This document shows positions 18,988 through 28,438 of a stretch of 64,000 nt of DNA, in pieces. Every line of letters begins with the position of its first letter. Within the stretch, counting starts at the first letter, position 1. The stretch lies in NCBI RefSeq assembly GCF_008017835.1, contig NZ_VRLT01000021.1, forward strand, positions 124,001-188,000, given 5' to 3'. The DNA comes from Mesonia sp. HuA40 (GTDB lineage Bacteria > Bacteroidota > Bacteroidia > Flavobacteriales > Flavobacteriaceae). The notes below the pieces were generated by a model. The model made no database searches. It was given only the letters and a program-made list of their open reading frames with translations, and was not told the DNA's origin. The position numbers and the translations under genes are program-made.

Positions 18988-20877
18988 ATGAATACAATTA
19001 CTATGAAAAATATAATCTTTCTTTTAAGCCTTTCTTTTTTTATTTGGTCGTGCGGGGTTCAAAAAAACACTAAAGACCAGCCTTTTTTTACAGAGGTTCA
19101 TATAGATTTGGTTAATGTTGAAAACGACCGTGTTGAAGTAAAAATAGATCCCCAAGCTTTTAATCAAAACAGCGTTAGTTATCATATACCGCAAACGGTG
19201 CCAGGTACCTATTCTGTAGATAATTACGGCCGATTATTATCTGGATTTAAAGCTTATGATTATAAAGGAAATTTACTTCCGGTTAAACCGATAGGAATGA
19301 ATTCTTATGAAATTCAAAACGCGCGGCAACTAGATTATATAGCTTATACTGTAGATGACACTTATGATGCCGAGGATGAACTAGGAGTGTTTTCTCCATC
19401 GGGAACGAATATTGCTGATGACGAAAACTTCGTGCTAAACTTACACGGATTTGTGGGGTACTTTACCGATTTGAAAGAAACTCCTTATACGATTTCAATT
19501 TTACGCGATGCACATTTGAACGGGGGTACTTCACTTAAAAAGCTTTCTAGTCAGGTAGTTGGCGAAATGCAAATGAAAGACATTTATCAAGCTTCACGAT
19601 ATTTTGAAGTGATGGATAATCCTATTATGTATACCGATGTTAGCGCAGCTGAATTTAATCTGGAAGGAGGAATGCAAGTACGTCTTTACGTTTATTCACC
19701 TAATAAAAAATATGACGCACAAGACCTTAGACCTAATCTTGAGAAAATTTTAAAGGCACAAAAAAACTTTTTAGGTGAAATTGACAATACTGGCGAATAC
19801 GTGATACTTCTCTATTTGTCTGATCTTGAGAAAACAGTTGCACAAGGTTTTGGAGCGCTAGAACATCATACTTCTACCATGGTAGTAATGCCAGAGGCTA
19901 TCCCATTAGATTTTTTGAACAAAAGTATGACCGATGTAGTGGCACATGAATTCTTTCATATCATAACTCCCCTAAATATCCACTCTAAAGAAGTGCATTA
20001 TTTTGATTACGCTAAGCCTAAAATGTCACAGCACTTGTGGATGTATGAAGGGGTGACCGAATATTTTGCCAATCTTTTTCAAATTGATCAGAAATTAATT
20101 AACGAGCCTACTTTTTATCAAAGAATTGCCGATAAAATTGATGCAGCAGCTAATTATGATGATCAGGTGGCTTTTACGCATATGAGTAAGCATATACTTG
20201 AAGAGCCACACGCTTCTAACTATTATAATGTATACTTAAAAGGAGCCTTAATTGGGATGAGCTTAGACATACGTTTGCGTGAATTAAGCGATGGCAAAAT
20301 GGGTGTTTTACATTTAATGAAATCATTGAGCGATAAGTATGGGAAAAATAAGCCTTTTGATGATGATAATTTGTTTCAGGTTATCACAGAATTAACCTAT
20401 CCAGAAATAGGAGACTTTTTAACGACTTATGTAGCGGGAAATACAGCTATACCTTACAAAAAATTTCTAGCCAAAGTAGGGGTAGAGCAATCGGTAGATA
20501 CTATTAAAACCGATTTTTTCTTAAACCAAGCAGATCCGTTTATAGATGCAAAACCAGATAGTAAAGAGATATTTGTACGTGAAGGTATTGCATTAAACTC
20601 TTTCCTGAAAAATGCAGGCTTGCAAGGCGGTGATATCATCAAATCTATAAATAGACAAAATTTTAATCTAGATAATATTATGAATCTCATATTAACTAGT
20701 CGAAACTGGAAGGAGGGCGATAAAATTGAAATGCAGGTGGAGCGCGATGGGGCGTTACTTAACTTAAAAACTAAAGTAATAACACCTGTTTTGATTAAAA
20801 AAGAGTTAAAAAACATGGATCTACCATTAGAAGATCCACGTGTTGAATTAAGAAATGCTTGGCTTTACGGTCAATAA
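18988..20877 (+). CDS. M61 (glycyl aminopeptidase) family lipoprotein with PDZ domain
   Basis: The 629-residue protein starts at 18988 (or 19003), which gives a lipoprotein signal peptide with SFFIWSCG; the longer frame from 18868 adds a long extension lacking sense and crosses the promoter. The N-terminal beta domain is followed by the zinc peptidase motif HEFFH (about 320-324) and, downstream, WMYEGVTEYFANL supplying the third zinc ligand Glu. A C-terminal PDZ-like segment has LKNAGLQGGDIIKSINRQNF. M61 enzymes are aminopeptidases; here the protein is probably anchored in the periplasm or outer membrane. It is followed 11 bp later by the DUF6913 gene. Confidence 0.88.
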   Translation: MNTITMKNIIFLLSLSFFIWSCGVQKNTKDQPFFTEVHIDLVNVENDRVEVKIDPQAFNQNSVSYHIPQTVPGTYSVDNYGRLLSGFKAYDYKGNLLPVKPIGMNSYEIQNARQLDYIAYTVDDTYDAEDELGVFSPSGTNIADDENFVLNLHGFVGYFTDLKETPYTISILRDAHLNGGTSLKKLSSQVVGEMQMKDIYQASRYFEVMDNPIMYTDVSAAEFNLEGGMQVRLYVYSPNKKYDAQDLRPNLEKILKAQKNFLGEIDNTGEYVILLYLSDLEKTVAQGFGALEHHTSTMVVMPEAIPLDFLNKSMTDVVAHEFFHIITPLNIHSKEVHYFDYAKPKMSQHLWMYEGVTEYFANLFQIDQKLINEPTFYQRIADKIDAAANYDDQVAFTHMSKHILEEPHASNYYNVYLKGALIGMSLDIRLRELSDGKMGVLHLMKSLSDKYGKNKPFDDDNLFQVITELTYPEIGDFLTTYVAGNTAIPYKKFLAKVGVEQSVDTIKTDFFLNQADPFIDAKPDSKEIFVREGIALNSFLKNAGLQGGDIIKSINRQNFNLDNIMNLILTSRNWKEGDKIEMQVERDGALLNLKTKVITPVLIKKELKNMDLPLEDPRVELRNAWLYGQ

Positions 20878-20888
20878 GACAAGAATAA

Positions 20889-21383
20889 TTGAGTTTAAAA
20901 CAGAGAGCAATCCAAAAAGAGGTCAATAAAAACTTGGCTCAAAAAAGGGTACAAAAACCACCGGCTATAAATAACATTGGGATTTTGTATGAAAAAGATC
21001 AAGTAAATATTGCAGGTTTGAGGCAAAGCTTGGTCAAACAGTTTAAGCTTAACAACGACGCTATAAATTGTTTGTCATTCGCAGAACAAATCAAAACCGA
21101 AAATGTGGGTGTTTTTACCAGAAAATCGTTTTCTTTCTTAGGTAAGCTTAAGACGCAATCTGCGGCACAACCGTTTTTAGAAAAGAAATATGATTTATTA
21201 ATCAATTACTTTAATCAAGATAGGCAAGAGTTATTGTTTGTCAGTAGTCGAGTGAAAACCACTTTACGGATTGGCTTTCAGTTAGATGAAAAGCGATTGA
21301 ATGATTTAGAAGTTTTGGTTTCATTAGATGAACACGAGTTGTTTACACAGGAGTTAGTTAAATATTTAAAAATTATAAAATAA
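20889..21383 (+). CDS. DUF6913 family protein; TTG start
   Basis: This small cytoplasmic protein of 164 residues is read from TTG at 20889. It sits in a conserved flavobacterial position just upstream of dapA. It has a basic N-terminus ([21 protein letters not shown]), a central segment [13 protein letters not shown] and YDLLINYF, then [13 protein letters not shown] assign DUF6913 from memory of that arrangement; the function is unknown. It is coupled to the M61 gene upstream (11 bp) and to dapA 2 bp downstream. Confidence 0.75.
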   Translation: MSLKQRAIQKEVNKNLAQKRVQKPPAINNIGILYEKDQVNIAGLRQSLVKQFKLNNDAINCLSFAEQIKTENVGVFTRKSFSFLGKLKTQSAAQPFLEKKYDLLINYFNQDRQELLFVSSRVKTTLRIGFQLDEKRLNDLEVLVSLDEHELFTQELVKYLKIIK

Positions 21384-21385
21384 CA

Positions 21386-22273
21386 ATGATGCAAAAATTT
21401 GTAGGTACAGGAGTGGCTTTGGTAACACCATTTACACCCGAAAGCGAAGTAGATGAAATCGCCCTGCGCAAAATTGTAAGATACCAAATAGAAAATGGAA
21501 TTGACTACTTGGTGGTTTTAGGTACTACGGCAGAAAGCGCAACCTTAACCTTAGAAGAAAAAGAACGGGTCAAGCAAATTGTAATCGATGAAAATAACGG
21601 AGAACTACCCTTGGTCTTAGGTGTAGGAGGTAACAATACCCAACAAGTGGTAGATCAATTGCAGAATGATAATCTTACAGGTTTTGATGCCTTGTTATCG
21701 GTTTCTCCTTTTTATAATAAGCCTACCCAAGAAGGTATTTATCAGCATTTCAAACAAGTTGCACAAGCTACTAAAATGCCCATAATACTATATAACGTTC
21801 CGGGTAGAACCGCCAGTAATATGTTGCCGCACACGGTAGCACGACTGGCTTCTGATTTTGAAAATATAATCGGAATTAAAGAAGCAGCAGGTGATCTAGT
21901 GCAAGCAATGCAACTTATAGATAATTGTCCTAAAGATTTTTTAGTAATCTCGGGCGATGATATGATAACACTGCCTATGGTTCTAGCGGGAGGTGCGGGA
22001 GTTATTTCGGTTATTGGTGAAGGTTTTCCCGAAGATTTCTCACGAATGGTAGCCTTGGGTCTTGATCGTAAGGTCGATGAAGCCTATGAATTGCATTATA
22101 AATTAGCTCCAGCTATAGATATGATTTTTGAAGAAGGAAATCCTGCAGGGATTAAGGTTGTGTTTCAAAAATTAGGCTTATCTACGGCGGTGGTAAGGCT
22201 ACCTCTGGTTGAAGCTTCGGCTAATTTAAAATATCGCATTCACGAATTTATGGATAGCCTAGCCAATGCTTAA
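21386..22273 (+). CDS. dapA: 4-hydroxy-tetrahydrodipicolinate synthase
   Basis: The 295-residue TIM-barrel lyase condenses pyruvate and aspartate semialdehyde at the start of the lysine/diaminopimelate pathway. The Schiff-base lysine is Lys165 in [10 protein letters not shown], the catalytic tyrosine is Tyr136 in ILYNVPGR, and the pyruvate-binding GTTAES is at 47-52. It starts 2 bp after the DUF6913 gene and is followed by bamD. dapD is in the same window but not the same operon. Confidence 0.96.
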   Translation: MMQKFVGTGVALVTPFTPESEVDEIALRKIVRYQIENGIDYLVVLGTTAESATLTLEEKERVKQIVIDENNGELPLVLGVGGNNTQQVVDQLQNDNLTGFDALLSVSPFYNKPTQEGIYQHFKQVAQATKMPIILYNVPGRTASNMLPHTVARLASDFENIIGIKEAAGDLVQAMQLIDNCPKDFLVISGDDMITLPMVLAGGAGVISVIGEGFPEDFSRMVALGLDRKVDEAYELHYKLAPAIDMIFEEGNPAGIKVVFQKLGLSTAVVRLPLVEASANLKYRIHEFMDSLANA

Positions 22274-22316
22274 AGCTGAAATGAAACAATTATTTTTTTA
22301 CTATTCTAAAAAACAG

Positions 22317-22324
22317 TACTTTTG
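22317..22324 (+). promoter_or_regulatory. Possible -7 promoter element immediately before bamD
   Basis: TACTTTTG fits TAnnTTTG and ends only 4 bp before the bamD ATG at 22329. If used, the transcript would be essentially leaderless. A convincing -33 element is not seen. Confidence 0.35.
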
Positions 22325-22328
22325 CAGG

Positions 22329-23180
22329 ATGCAACAAATTTTAAAACATAACATTTACTATTTATTTTTACTAGTAAGTTTGATGACTGGCCTTACTTCT
22401 TGTAGTGAGTACCAAAAGGCGTTAAAGAGCGATGAGGTAAAACAAAAGTATGAAGTGGCGATGCAACTTTATGAAGAAGGACTTGCTGAAAATAAAAAAT
22501 CAAAACATAAAAAAGCCTTACGACTTATTGAACAGGTATTGCCTCAATATAGAGGTAAACCCCAGGGAGAACACATATCTTTTGTGCACGCCAATAGCTA
22601 TTATATTTTAGGTGCTTACTTTGACTCGGCATATCAATTTGAGCGTTTTACTAAGTCCTATCCTAATAGTCAAAAATACGAGGAGGCTTTTTACAAAAGT
22701 GCATTGAGTTATTATAACGAATCGCCAAGGTATTCGCTTGACCAGACCGAAACCTTAAAGGCGATGAATAAATTTCAAGAATACATTAGTAAATTTCCCG
22801 ATGGAGAGCATATTGGAGATGCTAATGAGAAATATGCAGCTTTACGTGAAAAACTAGAGAAAAAAGCTTACGAAATTGCTAAATCTTATCATCACCGCGA
22901 AGACTATAAAGCGGCTATGGAAGCCTTTGATAATTTTATAGAAAATAATCCGGGTTCTAAATTTAGAGATGAAGCTTATTTTTATAAATTAGATGCTGCC
23001 TACATTTTAGCAATCAACAGTTACGCCCAGTTGGTAGAAGAGCGTTTAATTACGGCACAAACTTATTATGAAGATTACTTGAAATACTTCCCTCAAGGGG
23101 ATTTTGTCGAGCAAGCAAATGCCATTGCTAAAGAAATAAAAGAGAGATTAAATAACAATTCAGAAAATAATTTAGGATAA
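22329..23180 (+). CDS. bamD: Outer membrane assembly lipoprotein BamD
   Basis: The 283-residue protein is read from ATG at 22329, giving a signal peptide with the lipobox LTSCSEYQKAL; an earlier in-frame ATG at 22281 would add 16 residues of doubtful value. TPR-like repeats typical of BamD/ComL follow: MQLYEEGLAENKKSKHKKA, ANSYYILGAYFDSAYQFERF and DYKAAMEAFDNFIENNPGSK. BamD is the essential lipoprotein partner of BamA in inserting outer-membrane beta-barrels. The next gene, rpoZ, follows after 4 bp, the usual flavobacterial order. Confidence 0.92.
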   Translation: MQQILKHNIYYLFLLVSLMTGLTSCSEYQKALKSDEVKQKYEVAMQLYEEGLAENKKSKHKKALRLIEQVLPQYRGKPQGEHISFVHANSYYILGAYFDSAYQFERFTKSYPNSQKYEEAFYKSALSYYNESPRYSLDQTETLKAMNKFQEYISKFPDGEHIGDANEKYAALREKLEKKAYEIAKSYHHREDYKAAMEAFDNFIENNPGSKFRDEAYFYKLDAAYILAINSYAQLVEERLITAQTYYEDYLKYFPQGDFVEQANAIAKEIKERLNNNSENNLG

Positions 23181-23184
23181 ACCT

Positions 23185-23514
23185 ATGGATATTAAAAATT
23201 CTAAAGCGCCAGTAAGTACTACTACTATTGATAAGAATCTAGTAGATGCTCCTACAGATAACATTTATGAGGCTATTTCAATTGTGGCCAAGCGTGCTAC
23301 ACAAATCAATTCGGAGATAAAAAAGGAATTGATTGAAAAATTAGATGAGTTTGCTACGTATAACGATAGTTTAGATGAAATCTTCGAGAACAAAGAGCAA
23401 ATAGAGGTTTCTAAATTTTATGAGCGTTTACCTAAACCACACTCTTTAGCAATTGAAGAATGGTTAGAAGATAAGATTTACTTTAGAAATACCAAAGAAG
23501 ATCAACAAGCCTAA
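23185..23514 (+). CDS. rpoZ: RNA polymerase omega subunit (RpoZ/Rpb6-like)
   Basis: The 109-residue protein contains the omega/Rpb6 core NIYEAISIVAKRATQINSEI at about residues 33-52, followed by a Bacteroidota-type C-terminal extension (KFYERLPKPHSLAIEEWLEDKIYFRN). Omega helps assemble beta-prime into RNA polymerase. It lies between bamD (4 bp) and coaBC (10 bp), a gene order conserved in flavobacteria. Confidence 0.9.
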   Translation: MDIKNSKAPVSTTTIDKNLVDAPTDNIYEAISIVAKRATQINSEIKKELIEKLDEFATYNDSLDEIFENKEQIEVSKFYERLPKPHSLAIEEWLEDKIYFRNTKEDQQA

Positions 23515-23524
23515 TCGATAAGAT

Positions 23525-24730
23525 ATGGCAGGCTTTTTACAGAACCAAAAAGTGGTATTAGGTATTACGGCAGGAATCGCCGCATACAAAATACCCTTTT
23601 TGGTTCGTTTGCTCATAAAAGAAGGCGCATCGGTTAAGGTGATAATGACGCCAAAAGCAAAAGAATTTGTTACACCATTAACCTTGTCAACGCTTTCAAA
23701 GCATGATGTGATTACCTCTTTTACCGATGAGGAAGATGAGGTATGGAATAACCATGTAGACTTAGGACTTTGGGCCGATTTTATGCTGGTGGCACCGGCT
23801 ACGGCTAATACTTTGGCCAAAATGGCCCATGCCCAATCCGATAATTTTTTATTAGCTACTTATCTCTCTGCAAAATGTCCCGTGTTTATTGCTCCTGCAA
23901 TGGATTTGGATATGTACAAACACCCGGGTACTCAAAATGCTTTAGATAAATTAAGCGCTTTCGGGAATTTAATAATTCCTGTAGGTACAGGAGAATTAGC
24001 GAGTGGTCTAAGTGGGGAAGGCAGAATGGCAGAGCCGCAGGATATTATTAATTATATTCTTAACTATCAGCGAAAGCAAAAGCCGTGGTCAGAAAAAAAA
24101 GTGTTGATTACCGCAGGGCCTACTTATGAGGCATTAGATCCGGTTCGCTTTATTGGTAACCATTCTAGCGGAAAAATGGGTTTCGCTCTAGCTAAAGAGG
24201 CGGCCAAGCTTGGCGCACAAGTGGTAATGGTTAGCGGCCCTACCAATCAAAAAATTGACTCCCCCAATGTTACGCTCATCAAAGTGACAAGCACCAAAGA
24301 AATGTATGATGCAGTTTTTGAGCATTATAATGAGGTAGACATAGCGATAGCTGCAGCAGCAGTATCAGATTATAGACCCGTGCAAAAAGCCGATCAAAAA
24401 ATTAAAAAATCAGATCAATTTCTAGAGATTAGGCTAGAAAAGACAGAAGATATTTTAAAAGCAATGGGCGAAGCAAAAAGCCAACAATTCCTTATGGGAT
24501 TTGCACTTGAAACAGAAAATGAATTGAAAAATGCTCGTGGTAAATTACAACGTAAGCACTTAGACGCAATTGTATTAAACTCCTTAAACGACAAGGGTGC
24601 AGGGTTTAAGCAACCCACCAATAAAATTAGGATTATTGACCCCCAGCAAGTTTTAGATTATGAGTTAAAGACCAAAGATTTGGTGGCTAAAGATATACTT
24701 AATTATATTCAATCACGTTTAAATAACTAG
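23525..24730 (+). CDS. coaBC: Bifunctional phosphopantothenoylcysteine decarboxylase / phosphopantothenate-cysteine ligase
   Basis: The 401-residue fusion makes 4'-phosphopantetheine in CoA synthesis. The N-terminal flavoprotein CoaC half (about 1-185) has VLGITAGIAAYK, NHVDLGLWADFMLVAPATAN with the catalytic His region, and PAMDLDMYKHPG. The C-terminal CoaB half starts at VLITAGPTYEALDPVRFIGN (about 195) with GNHSSGKMG and the NTP-binding AAAVSDYRP. It is co-transcribed with rpoZ and DUF4835. coaE is also in this window at 37.2 kb. Confidence 0.95.
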   Translation: MAGFLQNQKVVLGITAGIAAYKIPFLVRLLIKEGASVKVIMTPKAKEFVTPLTLSTLSKHDVITSFTDEEDEVWNNHVDLGLWADFMLVAPATANTLAKMAHAQSDNFLLATYLSAKCPVFIAPAMDLDMYKHPGTQNALDKLSAFGNLIIPVGTGELASGLSGEGRMAEPQDIINYILNYQRKQKPWSEKKVLITAGPTYEALDPVRFIGNHSSGKMGFALAKEAAKLGAQVVMVSGPTNQKIDSPNVTLIKVTSTKEMYDAVFEHYNEVDIAIAAAAVSDYRPVQKADQKIKKSDQFLEIRLEKTEDILKAMGEAKSQQFLMGFALETENELKNARGKLQRKHLDAIVLNSLNDKGAGFKQPTNKIRIIDPQQVLDYELKTKDLVAKDILNYIQSRLNN

Positions 24731-24747
24731 CATCTAACTTTTATATT

Positions 24748-25644
24748 ATGGCTTTTTTAAAGCGTTTTTTTTTATTTCTCATCATAGGGATTAGTGGGAG
24801 CTTACAAGCTCAAGAATTAAATTGCAGTGTTACTTTAAATGCAGAGCAAACAGGTAAGACGCAATTAAGCATCTTTAAAACCTTACAATCTTCGATAGAA
24901 GATTATATGAATAAAACGCAATTTACTAATCTAAATCTTAAGAAAGATAAACGTATAAATTGTGCTATATTTATAACGGTAAAGGAGTTTGAAGCCGATC
25001 AATTTAGGGCGACTATTCAAGTGCAATCTTCAAGACCAGTTTATGGTAGTACCTTTACTACTCCGGTGTTGAATTATAAAGATGATGATTTTAATTTTCA
25101 ATATACAGAATTTGATCCGTTAAGGTTTGAGCCCAATAATTATTCGGGCAATTTAACGGCAAATCTCAATTTCTTTGCTTTTACCATAATTGGATTAGAT
25201 GCCGACACATTTAAATTAAATGCCGGAGATGAATATCACCAACAAGCCAAGCAAGTTGTAAACATAGCTCAACAAGGAAGAACTACCGGTTGGTCTCCAG
25301 GAGATGGCGCTATGTCTAAATACAGACTTAACGATGACTTGCTGTCTAATGCTTTTCAAGATTACCGTAAGGCATTTTATGTTTACCATATAGAAGGCTT
25401 AGATAGTATGTATCAAGATGCAGAAAAAGGTAAAACAAAAGTGGCAGAAGCCATACAGCTCTTGCGTCAAGTGAGTGGAACAAGGCCCAACTCGGCCCCC
25501 ATACGTATGTTTTTTGATGCTAAAGCCGATGAGATTACCGCTATTTATAGCGGTGGCCCTAGTGTGCCGATGAACAATTTAATAGATAATCTTAAGAAAA
25601 TTGCCCCTTTGTATAACAAAAAATGGGCGCAATTAAAATTATAA
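24748..25644 (+). CDS. DUF4835 family exported protein (PorD-type, type IX secretion associated)
   Basis: The 298-residue protein has a cleavable signal peptide (FLKRFFLFLIIGISGSLQAQ) and the family start ELNCSVTLNAEQTG. It contains NLNFFAFTIIGLDADTF at about residue 145 and ends in NLIDNLKKIAPLYNKKWAQL. DUF4835 genes lie between coaBC and recN in flavobacteria, and some databases label the family PorD of the type IX secretion system; I give that as remembered family knowledge. The window's two sorting-domain proteins show that a T9SS operates in this organism. Confidence 0.83.
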   Translation: MAFLKRFFLFLIIGISGSLQAQELNCSVTLNAEQTGKTQLSIFKTLQSSIEDYMNKTQFTNLNLKKDKRINCAIFITVKEFEADQFRATIQVQSSRPVYGSTFTTPVLNYKDDDFNFQYTEFDPLRFEPNNYSGNLTANLNFFAFTIIGLDADTFKLNAGDEYHQQAKQVVNIAQQGRTTGWSPGDGAMSKYRLNDDLLSNAFQDYRKAFYVYHIEGLDSMYQDAEKGKTKVAEAIQLLRQVSGTRPNSAPIRMFFDAKADEITAIYSGGPSVPMNNLIDNLKKIAPLYNKKWAQLKL

Positions 25645-25723
25645 TTTCTATTGCCTAAAATTGGTAGCATTAATTAAACTCTTTTATCTTTACATTGCGA
25701 TAAAATCTTAAAGCCAATTCAAT

Positions 25724-27391
25724 TTGCTAAGCAGTATTACCATTAAGAATTTTGCATTAATTGAAGATGTTCAATTAACATTAGACCAGCACTTTAATAT
25801 TATTACAGGAGAGACGGGCGCAGGAAAATCTATTATCCTTGGTGCTTTGGCTTTGTTAATCGGTAAACGGGCCGATTTGTCTTCTATGCGCGATGCAACA
25901 AAGAAGTGCGTAATAGAAGGTATATTCAATATCCAAAACTATGGCTTAAATTCTTTTTTTGAATCAGAAGAGCTTGACTATGAGCCGCAAACCATTATAC
26001 GCAGAGAGATATTACCATCGGGTAAATCTAGAGCCTTTATCAATGACACTCCAGTGCGTTTGCAGCAATTAGCTGGTTTAGGAGAACAATTAATAGATAT
26101 ACATTCGCAGCACCAAACTTTGGCCATTGGCAATGCCAATTATCAATATGCTATCTTAGATGCTATAGCCGATAACCATTCTACCCTAATCGAATATAAA
26201 TCAGCTTTAGCTGAACTAAAAAATCGGCAAATAGAATATACACAATTAAAAGAAAAACAAGCCGAAGCCCAAAAAACCTATGACTACAATTTATTCTTGT
26301 TAGAAGAGCTACAGGAAGCAAAAATAACCCCCCAAATTCAAGTTGAGCTAGAAGAACAGCAGAACGCACTAAGCAATATAGAGATGCTGCAAGAAAATTT
26401 AGGCTTTGCTAGTCATCAATTCAGTCAAGAAGATACGGGAGTGTTGGCGCTTTTAAGGCAAATAAAACAAAAATTAGGGGCACTCAATGGTTTTGGATCT
26501 AAATACGCAGAATTGCACGAGCGTTTAACAAGCTGTTTGGTCGAGCTAGAAGATTTAAGTAGTGAAGTTGAAGATCAGCAAGAGCGCATTGAGCATAACC
26601 CAGAGGCGTTGGCTTTAGTGAACGATCAATTGGATAAAATATATGCCCTGCAACGCAAGCACCAAACCGATAGTTTAGATGACTTATTGCAAATTCAGCG
26701 AGAACTCGAGGATAAAGTACAACTTACCACCAATGCACAAGAAGCTGTAGCAAAATTAAAACTTGCGATTGAGCAACAGCAAAAAAAATGTGCAGAAAAA
26801 GCCCAAAAACTCTATAAAAACCGACTCAAGGTAATACCTACATTTATTCAAGCAGTAAAAAATACCTTGGCCAATTTAGGTATGCCAGACACAAGGCTAG
26901 AGATTCAACTTAAGCTTACCGATGATTTTAATACTTGGGGTCAAGACCAAATGCAATGGTTGTTTAGTGCCAATGCAGGTATGTCATTAAATGAAATAAG
27001 TAAGGCAGCTTCTGGGGGTGAGCTTTCGCGGATTACCTTGGCGGTAAAAAGTATATTAGCAAAATACAAACAATTACCAACCCTTATTTTTGATGAAATA
27101 GATACCGGAATATCTGGAGATATTGCAAAAAAAATGGGAGAGGTTATGCGCCAGATGAGTCAAAAGCTGCAAGTTGTGGCCATTACCCATCTACCTCAAG
27201 TGGCCGCCAAAGGGAGTAACCATTTAAAAGTGCAAAAAGAAACACAAGCAGGAAAAACCCAAACTTTAATAAAGCATTTGAAGCATCCAGAGCGCATTGA
27301 AGAATTGGCCGAAATGCTTGGCGGAAATCGGGAGTCTAAATCGGCTATGGCGCATGCAGAAGCCTTACTCGTAGATGCTGCCCAACAATAA
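25724..27391 (+). CDS. recN: DNA repair protein RecN; TTG start
   Basis: This SMC-like ATPase of 555 residues is used in double-strand break repair. TTG at 25724 gives the normal RecN start LSSITIKNFALIEDVQL; no ATG fits. Walker A is GETGAGKSIILGAL (about 31), the ABC signature is AASGGELSRITLAVK (about 427) and Walker B is LIFDEIDTGISG (about 452). A long coiled-coil (about 165-375, rich in E/Q/K) separates the ATPase halves. It has an 80-bp upstream gap after DUF4835 and is followed by fabI after 60 bp. Confidence 0.95.
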   Translation: MLSSITIKNFALIEDVQLTLDQHFNIITGETGAGKSIILGALALLIGKRADLSSMRDATKKCVIEGIFNIQNYGLNSFFESEELDYEPQTIIRREILPSGKSRAFINDTPVRLQQLAGLGEQLIDIHSQHQTLAIGNANYQYAILDAIADNHSTLIEYKSALAELKNRQIEYTQLKEKQAEAQKTYDYNLFLLEELQEAKITPQIQVELEEQQNALSNIEMLQENLGFASHQFSQEDTGVLALLRQIKQKLGALNGFGSKYAELHERLTSCLVELEDLSSEVEDQQERIEHNPEALALVNDQLDKIYALQRKHQTDSLDDLLQIQRELEDKVQLTTNAQEAVAKLKLAIEQQQKKCAEKAQKLYKNRLKVIPTFIQAVKNTLANLGMPDTRLEIQLKLTDDFNTWGQDQMQWLFSANAGMSLNEISKAASGGELSRITLAVKSILAKYKQLPTLIFDEIDTGISGDIAKKMGEVMRQMSQKLQVVAITHLPQVAAKGSNHLKVQKETQAGKTQTLIKHLKHPERIEELAEMLGGNRESKSAMAHAEALLVDAAQQ

Positions 27392-27453
27392 GAAAAACGA
27401 ATAACTAATTTGACACAAGATTTAATATATTTACAGCAATAAAATAAACAAAC

Positions 27454-28278
27454 ATGGCTTATAACTTACTTAAAGGAAAAAGAGGAATTATTTTTGGCGC
27501 TTTAGATGAAAACTCTATAGCCTGGAAAACCGCAGAACGAGTTTTTGAAGAAGGCGGTAAATTTGTCTTAACCAACGCACCCATAGCAATGCGTATGGGA
27601 AAAATTAAAGATTTAGCGGCAAAAACAGGTGCCGAAATTATTCCTGCCGACGCCACCAAGGTTGAAGATTTAGAAAACCTAGTTGAAAAAGCCACCGAGA
27701 TTTTAGGAGGTAAGCTAGATTTTGTATTGCACTCAATAGGGATGTCTGTAAACGTAAGAAAAGGAAAGCATTATACAGATATGAACTATGATTTTACCAC
27801 CAAAGGCTGGGATGTATCTGCGGTTTCATTTCATAAAACAATGCAGGTACTATATAAAAAAGAGGCTATGAATGAGTGGGGAAGTATTGTAGCCCTTACT
27901 TATATGGCAGCACAACGAGTATTCCCAGATTATAATGACATGGCAGACAACAAGGCCTACTTAGAATCTATCGCAAGAAGTTTTGGTTATTTTTTCGGGG
28001 TAAATGCTAAGGTACGCGTTAACACCATTTCGCAATCACCAACACCTACTACTGCGGGACAAGGGGTAAAAGGATTTGACGGTTTTATCGCTTACGCGGA
28101 TAAAATGTCGCCGTTAGGAAATGCGACTGCAGAGGAGTGTGCAGATTATACTTTAACCTTGTTTTCAGACCTTACCCGAAAGGTTACACTACAGAACTTA
28201 TTTCATGATGGAGGTTTTTCAAATATGGGTGTAAGCCAAGAAGTGATGGAAGCTTTTGAAAAGGGCTTAGAAAAATAA
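27454..28278 (+). CDS. fabI: Enoyl-[acyl-carrier-protein] reductase (NADH)
   Basis: The 274-residue SDR enzyme catalyses the last reduction of each fatty-acid elongation cycle. The FabI-type NAD-binding region GIIFGALDENSIAWKTAE (about 11-28) is present, and the active-site residues Tyr150, Tyr160 and Lys167 fall in LTYMAAQRVFPDYNDMADNKA at the E. coli FabI spacing (Y-x9-Y-x6-K). VRVNTISQSPTPTTAG follows. It ends at a strong terminator. Standard FabI; target of triclosan-type inhibitors in general. Confidence 0.95.
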   Translation: MAYNLLKGKRGIIFGALDENSIAWKTAERVFEEGGKFVLTNAPIAMRMGKIKDLAAKTGAEIIPADATKVEDLENLVEKATEILGGKLDFVLHSIGMSVNVRKGKHYTDMNYDFTTKGWDVSAVSFHKTMQVLYKKEAMNEWGSIVALTYMAAQRVFPDYNDMADNKAYLESIARSFGYFFGVNAKVRVNTISQSPTPTTAGQGVKGFDGFIAYADKMSPLGNATAEECADYTLTLFSDLTRKVTLQNLFHDGGFSNMGVSQEVMEAFEKGLEK

Positions 28279-28300
28279 AAATTTAGTTATTTCAAATAAA

Positions 28301-28328
28301 GAACCGCCCATTGAGGCGGTTTTTTTAT
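28301..28328 (+). terminator. Intrinsic terminator after fabI
   Basis: ACCGCC and GGCGGT pair over a CATTGA loop, followed directly by seven T residues. Confidence 0.92.
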
Positions 28329-28438
28329 CCTATAATTTTTCACTTAATCGGTTCGTCTAAGAATTAATTGAATTTCGTTGTTTCTTTATCAAAATTGTAA
28401 GTATATTTAGACTTGGTTTAATCAAAATTATAACTTTT

